8,307 nucleotides of DNA from an uncultured Centipeda sp. (GCA_937925565.1 CALALM010000298.1:1-8307), one strand, 5' to 3'. Positions 1 to 5,988 are shown, counted from the stretch's first letter. Translations and numbers: made by a program. The notes: generated by a model not told the origin, from the letters alone.

Positions 1-49
1 GACATCTTGCTCCCAAAGCAAGCGCGCTACCAAACTGCGCTACATCCCG
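1..49 (-). tRNA. tRNA-Pro (anticodon TGG), 3' part cut off by window edge
   Basis: Read on the minus strand, the sequence starts CGGGATGTAGCGCAGTTTGG, which is a typical tRNA-Pro 5' end: acceptor strand CGGGATG, a D arm with GCGC on both sides, then a CTTGC/GCAAG anticodon stem closing the loop TTTGGGA. The anticodon is TGG, which reads proline codons CCA and others by wobble. The variable region begins (ATGTC), but the T arm and the 3' acceptor strand lie outside the window. A consensus promoter sits directly upstream. Confidence 0.93.
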
Positions 50-59
50 ATACCGCACT

Positions 60-88
60 ATTATAAAGAGCGGCACGGGAAAAGTCAA
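60..88 (-). promoter_or_regulatory. Promoter of tRNA-Pro
   Basis: On the minus strand, TTGACT (83-88) and a perfect TATAAT (60-65) are separated by 17 bases, a near-consensus sigma-A promoter. The -10 box ends 10 bases before the first tRNA base. The spacing leaves room for only a few leader bases, as expected for a strongly expressed tRNA. Confidence 0.88.
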
Positions 89-118
89 TATGGCGGTGTG
101 GGACTTTGCACGAATCCG

Positions 119-850
119 CTATTTTACAATGTGCTTGCCGCCGAGGAAACGCGGCTTCCAATAGTCGTTCGAGAGTTCGTCGACACGGACGCCCTTGCTC
201 GTGGAAGCGTGAATGAACTCGCCCTTGCCGAGGTAGATACCGCAGTGGGACGCGCCTTTTTCATACGTCTCAAAAAAAACGAGATCACCGGGAACAAGCT
301 CCTTTGTGCTTTTCGTGCGCAGCCCGAGCTTGTATTGCTCATCCGCCGTGCGCGGAATTGTGATGCCCTGCTTCCCGAAAACATATTGGAGATAGCCGGA
401 GCAGTCAAATCCTTTCGGCGTTGTTCCGCCGAATACGTAGGGGGTACCCATGTAGGACTTTGCCGTCTTGATCACATCGGATACCTTGTTTGCGGGGAGG
501 ATGGGCTTACCGTTGGGGGCAAGCGCCGGCGTTTTCTCGGCGGGTGGTGGGACGTCGATACCCCACGGACGCTTTTCGGGCGCGTTTTTGAGCGCGCGCC
601 ACGTCGCATTGTTCACGATGCCCGTGATCTTGATCTTGTTATCGCGTTGGAACTCGGCGACGGCACGTTCCGTATCCTTGCCAAAGACGCCGTCTGCGTT
701 CTTGATCTTGTAGCCTGCGTTTTGAAGTGCCTGCTGCAGGACAAGCACGTCATGCCCGTGCGAACCCTCGCGCAGGGTGGGGGAAGCAAATGCTGTGCTT
801 GCGGCGAGGAGGAGGGCGATGCCGGTGCAGGGGAAGATGCGGCGCTTCAT
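119..850 (-). CDS. Secreted NlpC/P60 peptidoglycan hydrolase with N-terminal peptidoglycan-binding domain
   Basis: Predicted exported cell-wall hydrolase of 243 residues. It has a signal peptide (KRR, hydrophobic core, cleavage probably after AFA at residue 22), a PG_binding_1 domain (about residues 27-88, with repeat-type features such as GVFGKDTERAVAEFQ), a proline-rich linker, and a C-terminal NlpC/P60 domain (about 122-240). The catalytic Cys is C150 in FDCSGY, the His is H202 in SHCGIYLG, and the third polar residue is probably H214 in FIHAS. The family cleaves peptide stems of peptidoglycan, typically gamma-D-Glu to diamino acid bonds; the exact bond here is not known. I chose the ATG at 850 because AAAGGA lies 9 bases upstream of it and the signal peptide then begins with MKRR. 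A start at 868 would add six residues (MKGCCF) and overlap arsR. It lies 14 bases after arsR and is probably co-transcribed with it. Confidence 0.9.
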   Translation of the reverse strand: MKRRIFPCTGIALLLAASTAFASPTLREGSHGHDVLVLQQALQNAGYKIKNADGVFGKDTERAVAEFQRDNKIKITGIVNNATWRALKNAPEKRPWGIDVPPPAEKTPALAPNGKPILPANKVSDVIKTAKSYMGTPYVFGGTTPKGFDCSGYLQYVFGKQGITIPRTADEQYKLGLRTKSTKELVPGDLVFFETYEKGASHCGIYLGKGEFIHASTSKGVRVDELSNDYWKPRFLGGKHIVK

Positions 851-864
851 GAAACAACATCCTT

Positions 865-1176
865 TCATGTGTGCTGTACGTGTTCAAGTCCTTGACTGAG
901 GAGTTTCAGCACATGATCGTCATCAATCGAGTAGAGTACTTCCTTGCCGTCGCGGCGAAATTTCACGAGGCGAGCACTGCGGAGGACGCGCAGCTGGTGC
1001 GAGATCGCGGATTGTCCCATGTCGAGACCGTCTGCAATGTCATAGACACGCAGTTCTTCTGCCGCTGCAAGCAGAGAGAGAATCTTGATGCGGGTGGGAT
1101 CGCCGAGGGTCTTAAAGAGGTCGGCGAGATGCTGTGCCGTATCCTGATCGATACATTTCAGAGGGGCGGCGGTCAT
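865..1176 (-). CDS. ArsR/SmtB-family metal-responsive repressor, predicted zinc sensor
   Basis: A 103-residue winged helix-turn-helix protein, the usual size for the family. The DNA-recognition region is QSAISHQLRVLRSARLV (about 55-71), and the wing follows at FRRDGKEVLYSI. The C-terminal helix keeps the alpha5 metal motif DxHx10HxxH as D86, H88, H99 and H102. This is the pattern of the CzrA/SmtB alpha5 site that binds Zn(II) or Co(II) between subunits and releases DNA. The alpha3 cysteine motif ELCV-D of cadmium/lead sensors reads ELRVYD here, so a thiolate alpha3 site is absent. No metal exporter is adjacent; the next gene in the same direction is a cell-wall hydrolase. The start follows AAAGGA inside an inverted repeat. 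The family call is firm; the zinc specificity is inferred from the motif. Confidence 0.9.
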   Translation of the reverse strand: MTAAPLKCIDQDTAQHLADLFKTLGDPTRIKILSLLAAAEELRVYDIADGLDMGQSAISHQLRVLRSARLVKFRRDGKEVLYSIDDDHVLKLLSQGLEHVQHT

Positions 1177-1177
1177 A

Positions 1178-1201
1178 CGTTAAAATATCCTTTCTTTAAC
1201 G
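1178..1201 (-). repeat. Inverted repeat between ilvA and arsR, candidate operator or translational hairpin
   Basis: Arms CGTTAAA (1178-1184) and TTTAACG (1195-1201) pair perfectly over 7 bases around a 10-base centre. On the coding (minus) strand the centre contains the arsR Shine-Dalgarno AAAGGA. The repeat fills the whole 25-base gap between the ilvA stop and the arsR start except for one base. It could be the repressor's own operator (the family uses imperfect inverted repeats near its own gene) or an RNA hairpin affecting arsR translation. The repeat is seen; the function is inferred. Confidence 0.55.
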
Positions 1202-2449
1202 TCAGTAAATCTTATTGATATCGAAGCCGTTTGCCGCGAGAGCGCAGACAATACGGTCGATATGCTCCTGTCCGTGCGCTTCGACCGTGACGGTGAGCTG
1301 CACCTTCTGGAAGCTGTCCGTCACCATTGTCTGATCGTGGTCGAGGCGGATGACGTTCGCATCCTGATCGGTGAGGATCTGAGCGACTGTGAGGAGCTGC
1401 CCGGGTTTATCGGGGAGCTGGACGGAGAAGCGGAACACTCTGCCACGTGAGATGAGTGCCTTCGAGATGAGGGCGGATATGGTGGAGATGTCGATATTGC
1501 CGCCGCTGATGAGGACGGCGATCTTCTTATCCCTCATACGGAGTTTGCTGAGTGCTGCGAGAGAGAGTACCCCCGCCCCTTCGGCGATAAGCTTGTGTTT
1601 TTCGATGAGGGAGAGCAGGGCGCTCATGATCTCCATCTCAGAGACAGTGATGATTTCGTCCAAATAGAGGCGGCAGAACTCGAGTGTGAGTTTGCCCGCC
1701 GTGCGAACGGCACAGCCGTCCGCAACGGTATCGGCAGAGGGAAGGGGGATTGCACGTCCGCAGGAGAGAGCAGCCTTCATGCAGGCGGCATTTTCCGGCT
1801 CGACGCCAATGACCTTCACTTGCGGATTGACGAGTTTCGCTCCGAGCGCGATGCCGGAGGCAAGTCCGCCCCCACCGACGGGGACGAGGATTGCATCCAC
1901 ATCCTTGAGCGCGTCGATCACCTCGAGTGCGATTGTGCCCTGACCGACGATCACATCGCGGTCGTTGAACGGATGAATATAGACGTAGCCTTTTTCCTTT
2001 TGGAGCTCGAGGCTGTGCGCATACGCATCGTCGAATCCGTTGCCGTGCAGGATGACGGTAGCGCCGAGGGAACGCGTCGCTTCCACTTTTAGGATTGGTG
2101 TTGTAGCAGGCATGCAGATGACGGCATTGACGCCGAGTTTCTGCGAGGCATAGGCGACGCCCTGCGCATGATTGCCTGCCGAGGCGGTGATGACGCCGCG
2201 CGCCTTCTCCTCCTCCGTGAGCATGGAGATGCGGTTGTATGCGCCGCGCAGCTTGAATGCGCCCGTGGTCTGGAGATTTTCAAGTTTCAGATAGGTGGCG
2301 TTGCCGGAGATGTCAGAGAAGAACTCGCTGCAAATCAGCGGGGTCTTGCGCACAATGCCCTCAAGTCGTTTTGCGGCGGCATAAATATCCGAAATACGTG
2401 TGGACCGGGCAACTTCCTCATCCGTCAGCACAATTTGTTCTTCTCCCAT
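1202..2449 (-). CDS. ilvA: Threonine ammonia-lyase (threonine deaminase) with one C-terminal ACT domain
   Basis: A cytosolic PLP enzyme of 415 residues that deaminates L-threonine to 2-oxobutanoate, the entry to isoleucine synthesis, or serves in threonine catabolism. The PLP-binding lysine is K66 in TGAFKLRGA. SAGNHAQG (90-97) is the substrate-binding loop, VGGGGLASG (191-199) the phosphate-binding glycine loop, and ISGGN (314-318) the end of the catalytic domain. Residues about 336-413 (RFSVQLPDKPGQL onward) form a single ACT domain. This is the medium-length form, shorter than the two-module IlvA of E. coli. The start at 2449 has GGAGG 9 bases upstream. Its promoter lies in the divergent region shared with the stress-protein genes, and the leader is too short (about 30 bases) for a T-box or peptide attenuator. 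Whether it is biosynthetic or catabolic cannot be decided here, since no other ilv genes are adjacent. Confidence 0.92.
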   Translation of the reverse strand: MGEEQIVLTDEEVARSTRISDIYAAAKRLEGIVRKTPLICSEFFSDISGNATYLKLENLQTTGAFKLRGAYNRISMLTEEEKARGVITASAGNHAQGVAYASQKLGVNAVICMPATTPILKVEATRSLGATVILHGNGFDDAYAHSLELQKEKGYVYIHPFNDRDVIVGQGTIALEVIDALKDVDAILVPVGGGGLASGIALGAKLVNPQVKVIGVEPENAACMKAALSCGRAIPLPSADTVADGCAVRTAGKLTLEFCRLYLDEIITVSEMEIMSALLSLIEKHKLIAEGAGVLSLAALSKLRMRDKKIAVLISGGNIDISTISALISKALISRGRVFRFSVQLPDKPGQLLTVAQILTDQDANVIRLDHDQTMVTDSFQKVQLTVTVEAHGQEHIDRIVCALAANGFDINKIY

Positions 2450-2487
2450 GTGTCATAGCCTCCATTTACATACTTATATGTGGAGTC

Positions 2488-2516
2488 AGTCTATCATTTT
2501 CGATGGGGTACGTCAA
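2488..2516 (-). promoter_or_regulatory. Promoter of ilvA (and probably arsR and the hydrolase)
   Basis: On the minus strand, TTGACG (2511-2516) and TAGACT (2488-2493) are 17 bases apart, with TG one base before the -10 (extended -10). The predicted start of transcription is near 2481, about 30 bases before the ilvA ATG. Just downstream, ACATACTTATATGT (2468-2481) is a small inverted repeat (5-base arms) that could bind a regulator, but that is weak evidence. Confidence 0.75.
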
Positions 2517-2561
2517 TTTATTTTCATTGAATGGAATAATCGTCGGAATTAAAGAAGGAGT

Positions 2562-2589
2562 TTGACAGAATTTCGCGAATAAATACAAC
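2562..2589 (+). promoter_or_regulatory. Candidate promoter of the universal stress protein pair
   Basis: A perfect TTGACA (2562-2567) is followed after 16 bases by TACAAC (2584-2589), a weaker -10. The site lies 27 bases upstream of the first usp ATG and diverges from the ilvA promoter. The -35 match is good and the -10 match is only moderate. Confidence 0.5.
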
Positions 2590-2615
2590 AAACAAGGCGG
2601 GACGCGAGGTGTGCG

Positions 2616-3065
2616 ATGGAGCAATATCTGAAATACGCACGAATACTTGTCCCTGTGGACGGGTCGCAGGAGTCCCTGCGTGCTGTTCGTCTGGCAGGTG
2701 AAATAGCACGCAGGATGCACGCAACGGTGTATCTGCTCTATGTGTCCCCGTTCGATGAGAGCACGGATGAGGGAGATGTTCCGTGGCTCCCGGAAAGTAT
2801 TGTGAGATCTGCGGCAAAGGAGTCACACGAGATTTTTGTCGCCGCACTTAAGCTGCTGCCCAATGAAATTCGGCATGAACGCGTGCATCGCACAGGTGCA
2901 CCGGCAGATGAGATCCTGCACTTCATTGACGAGGAGGGGATCGGTCTTGTCGTCATCGGTGGGCGTAAGCTCTCCCGCGTGAGCGGATTCCTTCTGGGTA
3001 GCGTTACGCAGACCGTCTTGGAGCATGCGCATTCCAGCGTCATGGTCGCAGGAAGTGCGGATTAG
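2616..3065 (+). CDS. Universal stress protein (UspA family) with degenerate ATP-binding motif
   Basis: A 149-residue single Usp domain. It shows the N-terminal strand and loop ARILVPVDGS (D15 normally contacts the adenine nucleotide), the helix QESLRAVRLAGEIARRM, a variable middle with acidic residues (FDESTDEGD), and the C-terminal motif region IGGRKLSRVSGFLLGS (114-129). In ATP-binding members this region reads Gx2Gx9G(S/T). Here the second glycine is K118, while G115, G128 and S129 remain, so nucleotide binding may be changed or lost. GAGGTG sits just before the ATG. A second usp gene follows 41 bases downstream, so the two are probably co-transcribed. The family is clear; the specific role in stress is not predictable. 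Confidence 0.88.
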   Translation: MEQYLKYARILVPVDGSQESLRAVRLAGEIARRMHATVYLLYVSPFDESTDEGDVPWLPESIVRSAAKESHEIFVAALKLLPNEIRHERVHRTGAPADEILHFIDEEGIGLVVIGGRKLSRVSGFLLGSVTQTVLEHAHSSVMVAGSAD

Positions 3066-3106
3066 CATTTTATGGTTCATGTTCTGTAAAGTGAGGAGGA
3101 ACTGCC

Positions 3107-3523
3107 ATGATGAAGAATATTTTGGTACCGGTAGATGGCTCTGAGGGGGCTGACCGCGCGATTGAAAAGGCTGTGATGCTTGCGGAGATCTGCGGAGCAA
3201 AGCTGAATTTTCTCTACGTGGCGAACATCAATCAGCTTGCAATCAACGCTGTGCTCTCGGATGCGATTCTGGACTCTGTGACGAAGGCGGGGAACGTCAT
3301 CCTCGATCGTGCGCTCGAGATGGTACCGGCAGGTGTGGAGAAGGAGTCGTTTTCGGATACGGGCTCTCCGGCGGTGGTTATCCTCGATTTTGCGGAGTCC
3401 AACAACATCGACCTCATCGTCATGGGCAGTCGCGGACTCGGCGTCGTCAAGGGCGTTCTGCTTGGCAGTGTCAGCCAGTATGTGGTGGAGCAGTCGAAGT
3501 GTCCCGTGCTCGTCGTCAAATAA
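3107..3523 (+). CDS. Universal stress protein (UspA family), ATP-binding type
   Basis: A 138-residue single Usp domain beginning KNILVPVDGSEGADRAIEKA (D10 in the nucleotide loop). The C-terminal motif MGSRGLGVVKGVLLGSVSQ has the full Gx2Gx9GS pattern (G107, G110, G120, S121) and ends in the typical strand CPVLVVK. This is the signature of ATP-binding Usp proteins such as M. jannaschii MJ0577. The gene starts at the first of two ATGs, with GGAGGA 6 bases upstream; starting at the second would drop one residue. It is likely a partner of the preceding paralogue and could form homo- or heterodimers with it, which is an inference from adjacency. A long hairpin follows the stop codon. Confidence 0.92.
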   Translation: MMKNILVPVDGSEGADRAIEKAVMLAEICGAKLNFLYVANINQLAINAVLSDAILDSVTKAGNVILDRALEMVPAGVEKESFSDTGSPAVVILDFAESNNIDLIVMGSRGLGVVKGVLLGSVSQYVVEQSKCPVLVVK

Positions 3524-3551
3524 GGGACGCAGGTATAACTTTGTGGGAAAG

Positions 3552-3593
3552 GAGCTGCTGCGAAGGTGCTGTACGCTTTCGCAGCAGCTCTTT
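3552..3593 (+). terminator. Long hairpin after the usp genes, possible intrinsic terminator
   Basis: A perfect 13-base stem GAGCTGCTGCGAA (3552-3564) pairs with TTCGCAGCAGCTC (3578-3590) around a 13-base loop and is followed by only three T (3591-3593) before GGCG. The stem is strong but the U tract is short, so termination may be partial. It lies 28 bases after the usp stop and 30 bases before the tcdA start. Confidence 0.6.
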
Positions 3594-3622
3594 GGCGTGT
3601 GGGATGTGGGAAGGCGGGTAAA

Positions 3623-4357
3623 ATGAGTGATCGGCGTTTCGCGCGGACGGAGATGCTGTTGGGCAGTGCCGGCGTGGAACATCTTGGCAGGTGTTCTATC
3701 GCGGTGTTTGGCATTGGCGGTGTCGGTTCGTATGCAGCAGAGGCGCTGGCACGCGCGGGCGTTGGGAGACTGACGCTTGTCGATCATGATGTGATCGATG
3801 TAACGAATATCAATCGTCAGATCCACGCGCTGACAGAAACGGTCGGTGCGTCCAAGACGGAGACGATGGCGCGGCGTATTCACTCCATCAATCCCGCCTG
3901 TGAGGTTCGTGAGATTCGCGCCTTCTATTCGTCCGAGGATGCGGATATGTTCTTTCCCGAGCACTATGACTATGTATTGGACGCCGTGGATACGGTGACG
4001 GCAAAGATTGATCTCGCCGTACAGTGCCATCGGCACGGGATTCCACTGATTGCAAGTATGGGCGCGGCGAATAAACTCGACCCGACACTCTTTGCGGTCA
4101 TGGATATCTATCGTACGAAGGGGGACCCGATCGCGCGCATTCTGCGGAAGAAGCTAAAGGAGCGGGGCATTCCGCATTTGAGTGTCGTCTGCTCGCGCGA
4201 GCGCCCACGCACACCGGAGGCAGGAAGCGAGATGCCCGTCGCAGGGCGGAATACGGTGCCTGCGAGTGTGTCCTTTGTCCCGTCTGTCGCAGGACTCATT
4301 ATGGCAGGAGCTGTGATTCGTGATCTCTTGAACCTACGAGTGGAGGTATCTTCATGA
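3623..4357 (+). CDS. tcdA: tRNA threonylcarbamoyladenosine dehydratase (TcdA/CsdL family, E1-like ThiF fold)
   Basis: A 244-residue E1-like enzyme that uses ATP to convert t6A at position 37 of ANN-decoding tRNAs to its cyclic form (ct6A). Visible features are the nucleotide-binding loop FGIGGVGS (29-36), the acidic loop VDHDVIDVTNINRQ (53-66; D54, D56, N62, N64, R65 and Q66 are the conserved E1 positions), DAVDTVTAK (120-128), and the TcdA-typical block ASMGAANKLDPT (144-155), followed by KGDPIARILRKKLKERG (166-182). It lacks the zinc-binding cysteine pairs of ThiF and MoeB. The start at 3623 is chosen over an upstream GTG at 3566 because the extension would be translated through the hairpin loop and adds nothing typical of the family. 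The ribosome binding site is weak (AAGGCGGG). The gpsA ATG overlaps its stop in ATGA, so the two are translationally coupled. Confidence 0.87.
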   Translation: MSDRRFARTEMLLGSAGVEHLGRCSIAVFGIGGVGSYAAEALARAGVGRLTLVDHDVIDVTNINRQIHALTETVGASKTETMARRIHSINPACEVREIRAFYSSEDADMFFPEHYDYVLDAVDTVTAKIDLAVQCHRHGIPLIASMGAANKLDPTLFAVMDIYRTKGDPIARILRKKLKERGIPHLSVVCSRERPRTPEAGSEMPVAGRNTVPASVSFVPSVAGLIMAGAVIRDLLNLRVEVSS

Positions 4358-5334
4358 ACATATCTGTATTGGGGTGTGGGCGCTGGGGTTCCTTCCATGC
4401 GTGGTATGCCGCGCGCGTTGGTCATACGGTTACTCTCTGGGGACGTGCAGGGTCAGCGCATCTGGCAGAACTGCGTACGTTACGAACAAATGAATTTCTG
4501 ACGCTGCCCGATGCGATTCATCTGACCGATGATTTGGGAGTTGCAGTTCAAACGGCAGAGGTTGTCATTATCTCTATTCATGCACAGGCACTGCGCTCCT
4601 TTCTCCGTGACCTTTGTGCACAGGGATTGGGGAAGGTGCTTGCACAGCGGCAGATCATTCTCTGTATGAAGGGACTGGAGATCGGCACTGGAACGAGGCT
4701 CACAACCGTTGTGCATGAGGAATTGGGGGCAGATGTGAAACCCGTCGTCTGGGTCGGTCCCGGTCATGTGCAGGACTTTGTGCGTGGCATTCCGAATTGC
4801 ATGGTGCTCGCAGGCGAGGACAGGGAGGCGTTGCGTGTGCTCGTGGATGTACTCGGCAGTCCGCTCATCCGTTTTTACTATGGAGAGGATCTGCTCGGCA
4901 CGGAGGTTGGCGCGGCGGCGAAGAACGTCGTTGGGCTTGCCGCAGGGATGCTCGATGGTCTCGGCTACGGCAGTCTAAAGGGGGCGCTTATGGCGCGCGG
5001 TACACGGGAACTCGTACGCCTCGTGCGCGCGATGGGTGGCGACGGGGAGACGATCTACGGGCTCTCCCATCTCGGCGACTATGAGGCGACACTTTTTTCC
5101 CCACACAGCAACAATCGCCGTTATGGTGAGGCAGTTGTACGCGGAACGGCGGGGGGCTTTCATAAGATTGCGGAGGGCGTCTATACGGCAGAAGCATTGA
5201 TGGCGCTCTCAGAGGAGCATGGTGTCGACCTGCCAATCTCCGCGACTGTTTACGAGATTGTCACGCAGGGGCGCGACCCGCGTGCACAGCTTACACAGCT
5301 CTTTCTGCGTGCAACCAAGAGTGAAAAGGAATAG
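4354..5334 (+). CDS. gpsA: Glycerol-3-phosphate dehydrogenase [NAD(P)+] family protein, divergent GpsA
   Basis: A 326-residue protein of the GpsA size class, which reduces dihydroxyacetone phosphate to sn-glycerol 3-phosphate for phospholipid synthesis. The N-terminal Rossmann loop is GCGRWGS (7-13; canonical GAGSWGT). CMKGLE (104-109) holds the conserved K106, EVGAAAKNVVGLAAG (184-198) the catalytic lysine K190, GLSHLGDYEAT (236-246) the conserved D242, and NNRRYG (253-258) the phosphate-binding region. Two blocks depart from the usual sequence: the SGPSFAxE block reads VGPGHVQDF (134-142), and the GDLxxTC block reads GDYEATLFS. These changes suggest a distinct subgroup, perhaps with altered substrate or coenzyme preference, but the dehydrogenase fold is clear. 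It overlaps tcdA by 4 bases and is followed 3 bases later by a Nudix gene, so all three form an operon. Confidence 0.8.
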   Translation: MNISVLGCGRWGSFHAWYAARVGHTVTLWGRAGSAHLAELRTLRTNEFLTLPDAIHLTDDLGVAVQTAEVVIISIHAQALRSFLRDLCAQGLGKVLAQRQIILCMKGLEIGTGTRLTTVVHEELGADVKPVVWVGPGHVQDFVRGIPNCMVLAGEDREALRVLVDVLGSPLIRFYYGEDLLGTEVGAAAKNVVGLAAGMLDGLGYGSLKGALMARGTRELVRLVRAMGGDGETIYGLSHLGDYEATLFSPHSNNRRYGEAVVRGTAGGFHKIAEGVYTAEALMALSEEHGVDLPISATVYEIVTQGRDPRAQLTQLFLRATKSEKE

Positions 5335-5337
5335 CAC

Positions 5338-5736
5338 ATGAGTGAACGAAAGCATATTGATGTTGTTGCGGGGGCAATCCTGCGGGATGGCAAGGTGTTC
5401 GGTGCGTGTCGCGGCTACGGTGCCTATGCCGGCACATGGGAGTTTGCGGGCGGCAAGGTCGAGCAGGGGGAGACAGACGAGGCGGCTCTTGTGCGCGAGA
5501 TTCGTGAAGAGTTGGGCGTTGATGTCGTCGTGGAGCGCCTGCTCGGCATTGTCGACCATGACTATCCGGAGTATCACATGAATATGCGGCTTTACATTTG
5601 CCGCCACATCGCAGGCGAGCCACAGCTGAGCGTACACTCGGCAGGGCGTTGGCTCGGGCGTGCTGATCTCTACAGTGTCCCGTGGTTCGAGGCAGATATG
5701 GAGCTGATTCGAAGACTCGAGGAAGAGCTTGGCTGA
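5338..5736 (+). CDS. MutT/NudG-type Nudix hydrolase
   Basis: A 132-residue Nudix protein that hydrolyses a nucleoside diphosphate linked to another group. The complete Nudix box GX5EX7REUXEEXGU runs from G39 to V61 (G39, E45, R53, E54, E57, E58, G60), preceded by AGTWEFAGG, the sequence typical of MutT (8-oxo-dGTP) and NudG (5-hydroxy-CTP and related) enzymes. The late W-containing segment (RWLGRADLYSVPW) is also usual for this group. It probably clears damaged nucleotides; whether the preferred base is a purine or a pyrimidine cannot be read from the sequence. The ATG is 3 bases after the gpsA stop, with AAAAGGA inside the gpsA end, so it depends on the operon. No terminator is visible before the tRNA-Leu promoter downstream. 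Confidence 0.87.
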   Translation: MSERKHIDVVAGAILRDGKVFGACRGYGAYAGTWEFAGGKVEQGETDEAALVREIREELGVDVVVERLLGIVDHDYPEYHMNMRLYICRHIAGEPQLSVHSAGRWLGRADLYSVPWFEADMELIRRLEEELG

Positions 5737-5738
5737 CG

Positions 5739-5768
5739 TTGACAAATCCGCCGCAGAAGTGCTATAAT
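5739..5768 (+). promoter_or_regulatory. Promoter of tRNA-Leu
   Basis: Perfect TTGACA (5739-5744) and perfect TATAAT (5763-5768) with an 18-base spacer. The site begins just after the Nudix stop codon and ends 17 bases before the tRNA. Confidence 0.9.
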
Positions 5769-5785
5769 ACAAGACAGACTTCCTT

Positions 5786-5872
5786 GCCGAAGTGGCGGAA
5801 TTGGCAGACGCAGCAGACTCAAAATCTGCCGTTGGCAACAACGTGCCGGTTCGACCCCGGCCTTCGGCACCA
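5786..5872 (+). tRNA. tRNA-Leu (anticodon CAA), 3' CCA encoded
   Basis: An 87-base class II tRNA. The acceptor strands GCCGAAG (5786-5792) and CTTCGGC (5862-5868) pair fully, followed by A73 and an encoded CCA. The anticodon stem GCAGA/TCTGC encloses the loop CTCAAAA with anticodon CAA, which reads the leucine codon TTG. The long variable arm (GTTGGCAACAACG region) and the T arm GCCGG-TTCGACC-CCGGC are both regular. It has its own promoter and terminator, so it is a single-gene unit. Confidence 0.96.
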
Positions 5873-5901
5873 TAGCAGATTATGCCATATTGGCATTGAT
5901 T

Positions 5902-5938
5902 TCCCTAAGAGTGAACGCGATACTCTTAGGGATTTTTT
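5902..5938 (+). terminator. Intrinsic terminator of tRNA-Leu
   Basis: An 11-base perfect stem TCCCTAAGAGT (5902-5912) pairs with ACTCTTAGGGA (5922-5932) around a 9-base loop and is followed by six T. It is a textbook rho-independent terminator 30 bases after the tRNA and may also end transcripts reading through from the Nudix operon. Confidence 0.93.
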
Positions 5939-5988
5939 GACAATATACGGGATTTTTCAAAACGCAGGCATTTCTTACTTTCGACGCC

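Noticed and set aside
82..107. AAAGTC/GACTTT pairing after the hydrolase stop as a terminator
   Set aside because: The stem is only 6 AT-rich pairs with a 15-base loop and no T tract, and it overlaps the tRNA-Pro -35 box. It is not convincing, so the hydrolase transcript may simply read into the tRNA.
98..895. A 265-codon open frame on the plus strand opposite the NlpC/P60 gene
   Set aside because: The opposite strand encodes a complete signal peptide, peptidoglycan-binding domain and catalytic motifs. This frame shows no domain and is cysteine- and arginine-rich in a non-protein-like way.
2450..2490. T-box or attenuator in front of ilvA
   Set aside because: The predicted leader is only about 30 bases, too short for a T-box stem or a leader peptide, and no terminator hairpin is present.
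2522..2536. TTTCATTGAATGGAA as a regulatory palindrome between the divergent promoters
   Set aside because: The arms are short and mismatched, and the sequence does not match a known operator that I can name. It is likely chance in AT-rich DNA.
3077..4036. A 319-codon minus-strand frame opposite usp2 and tcdA
   Set aside because: It spans two recognised genes and the hairpin between them, is unusually rich in His and Arg, and has no family features.
5786..5940. tRNA-Leu 3' end as an integration (att) site
   Set aside because: No repeat of the tRNA 3' end and no integrase gene are visible in the window. Downstream is a normal terminator and a core gene.
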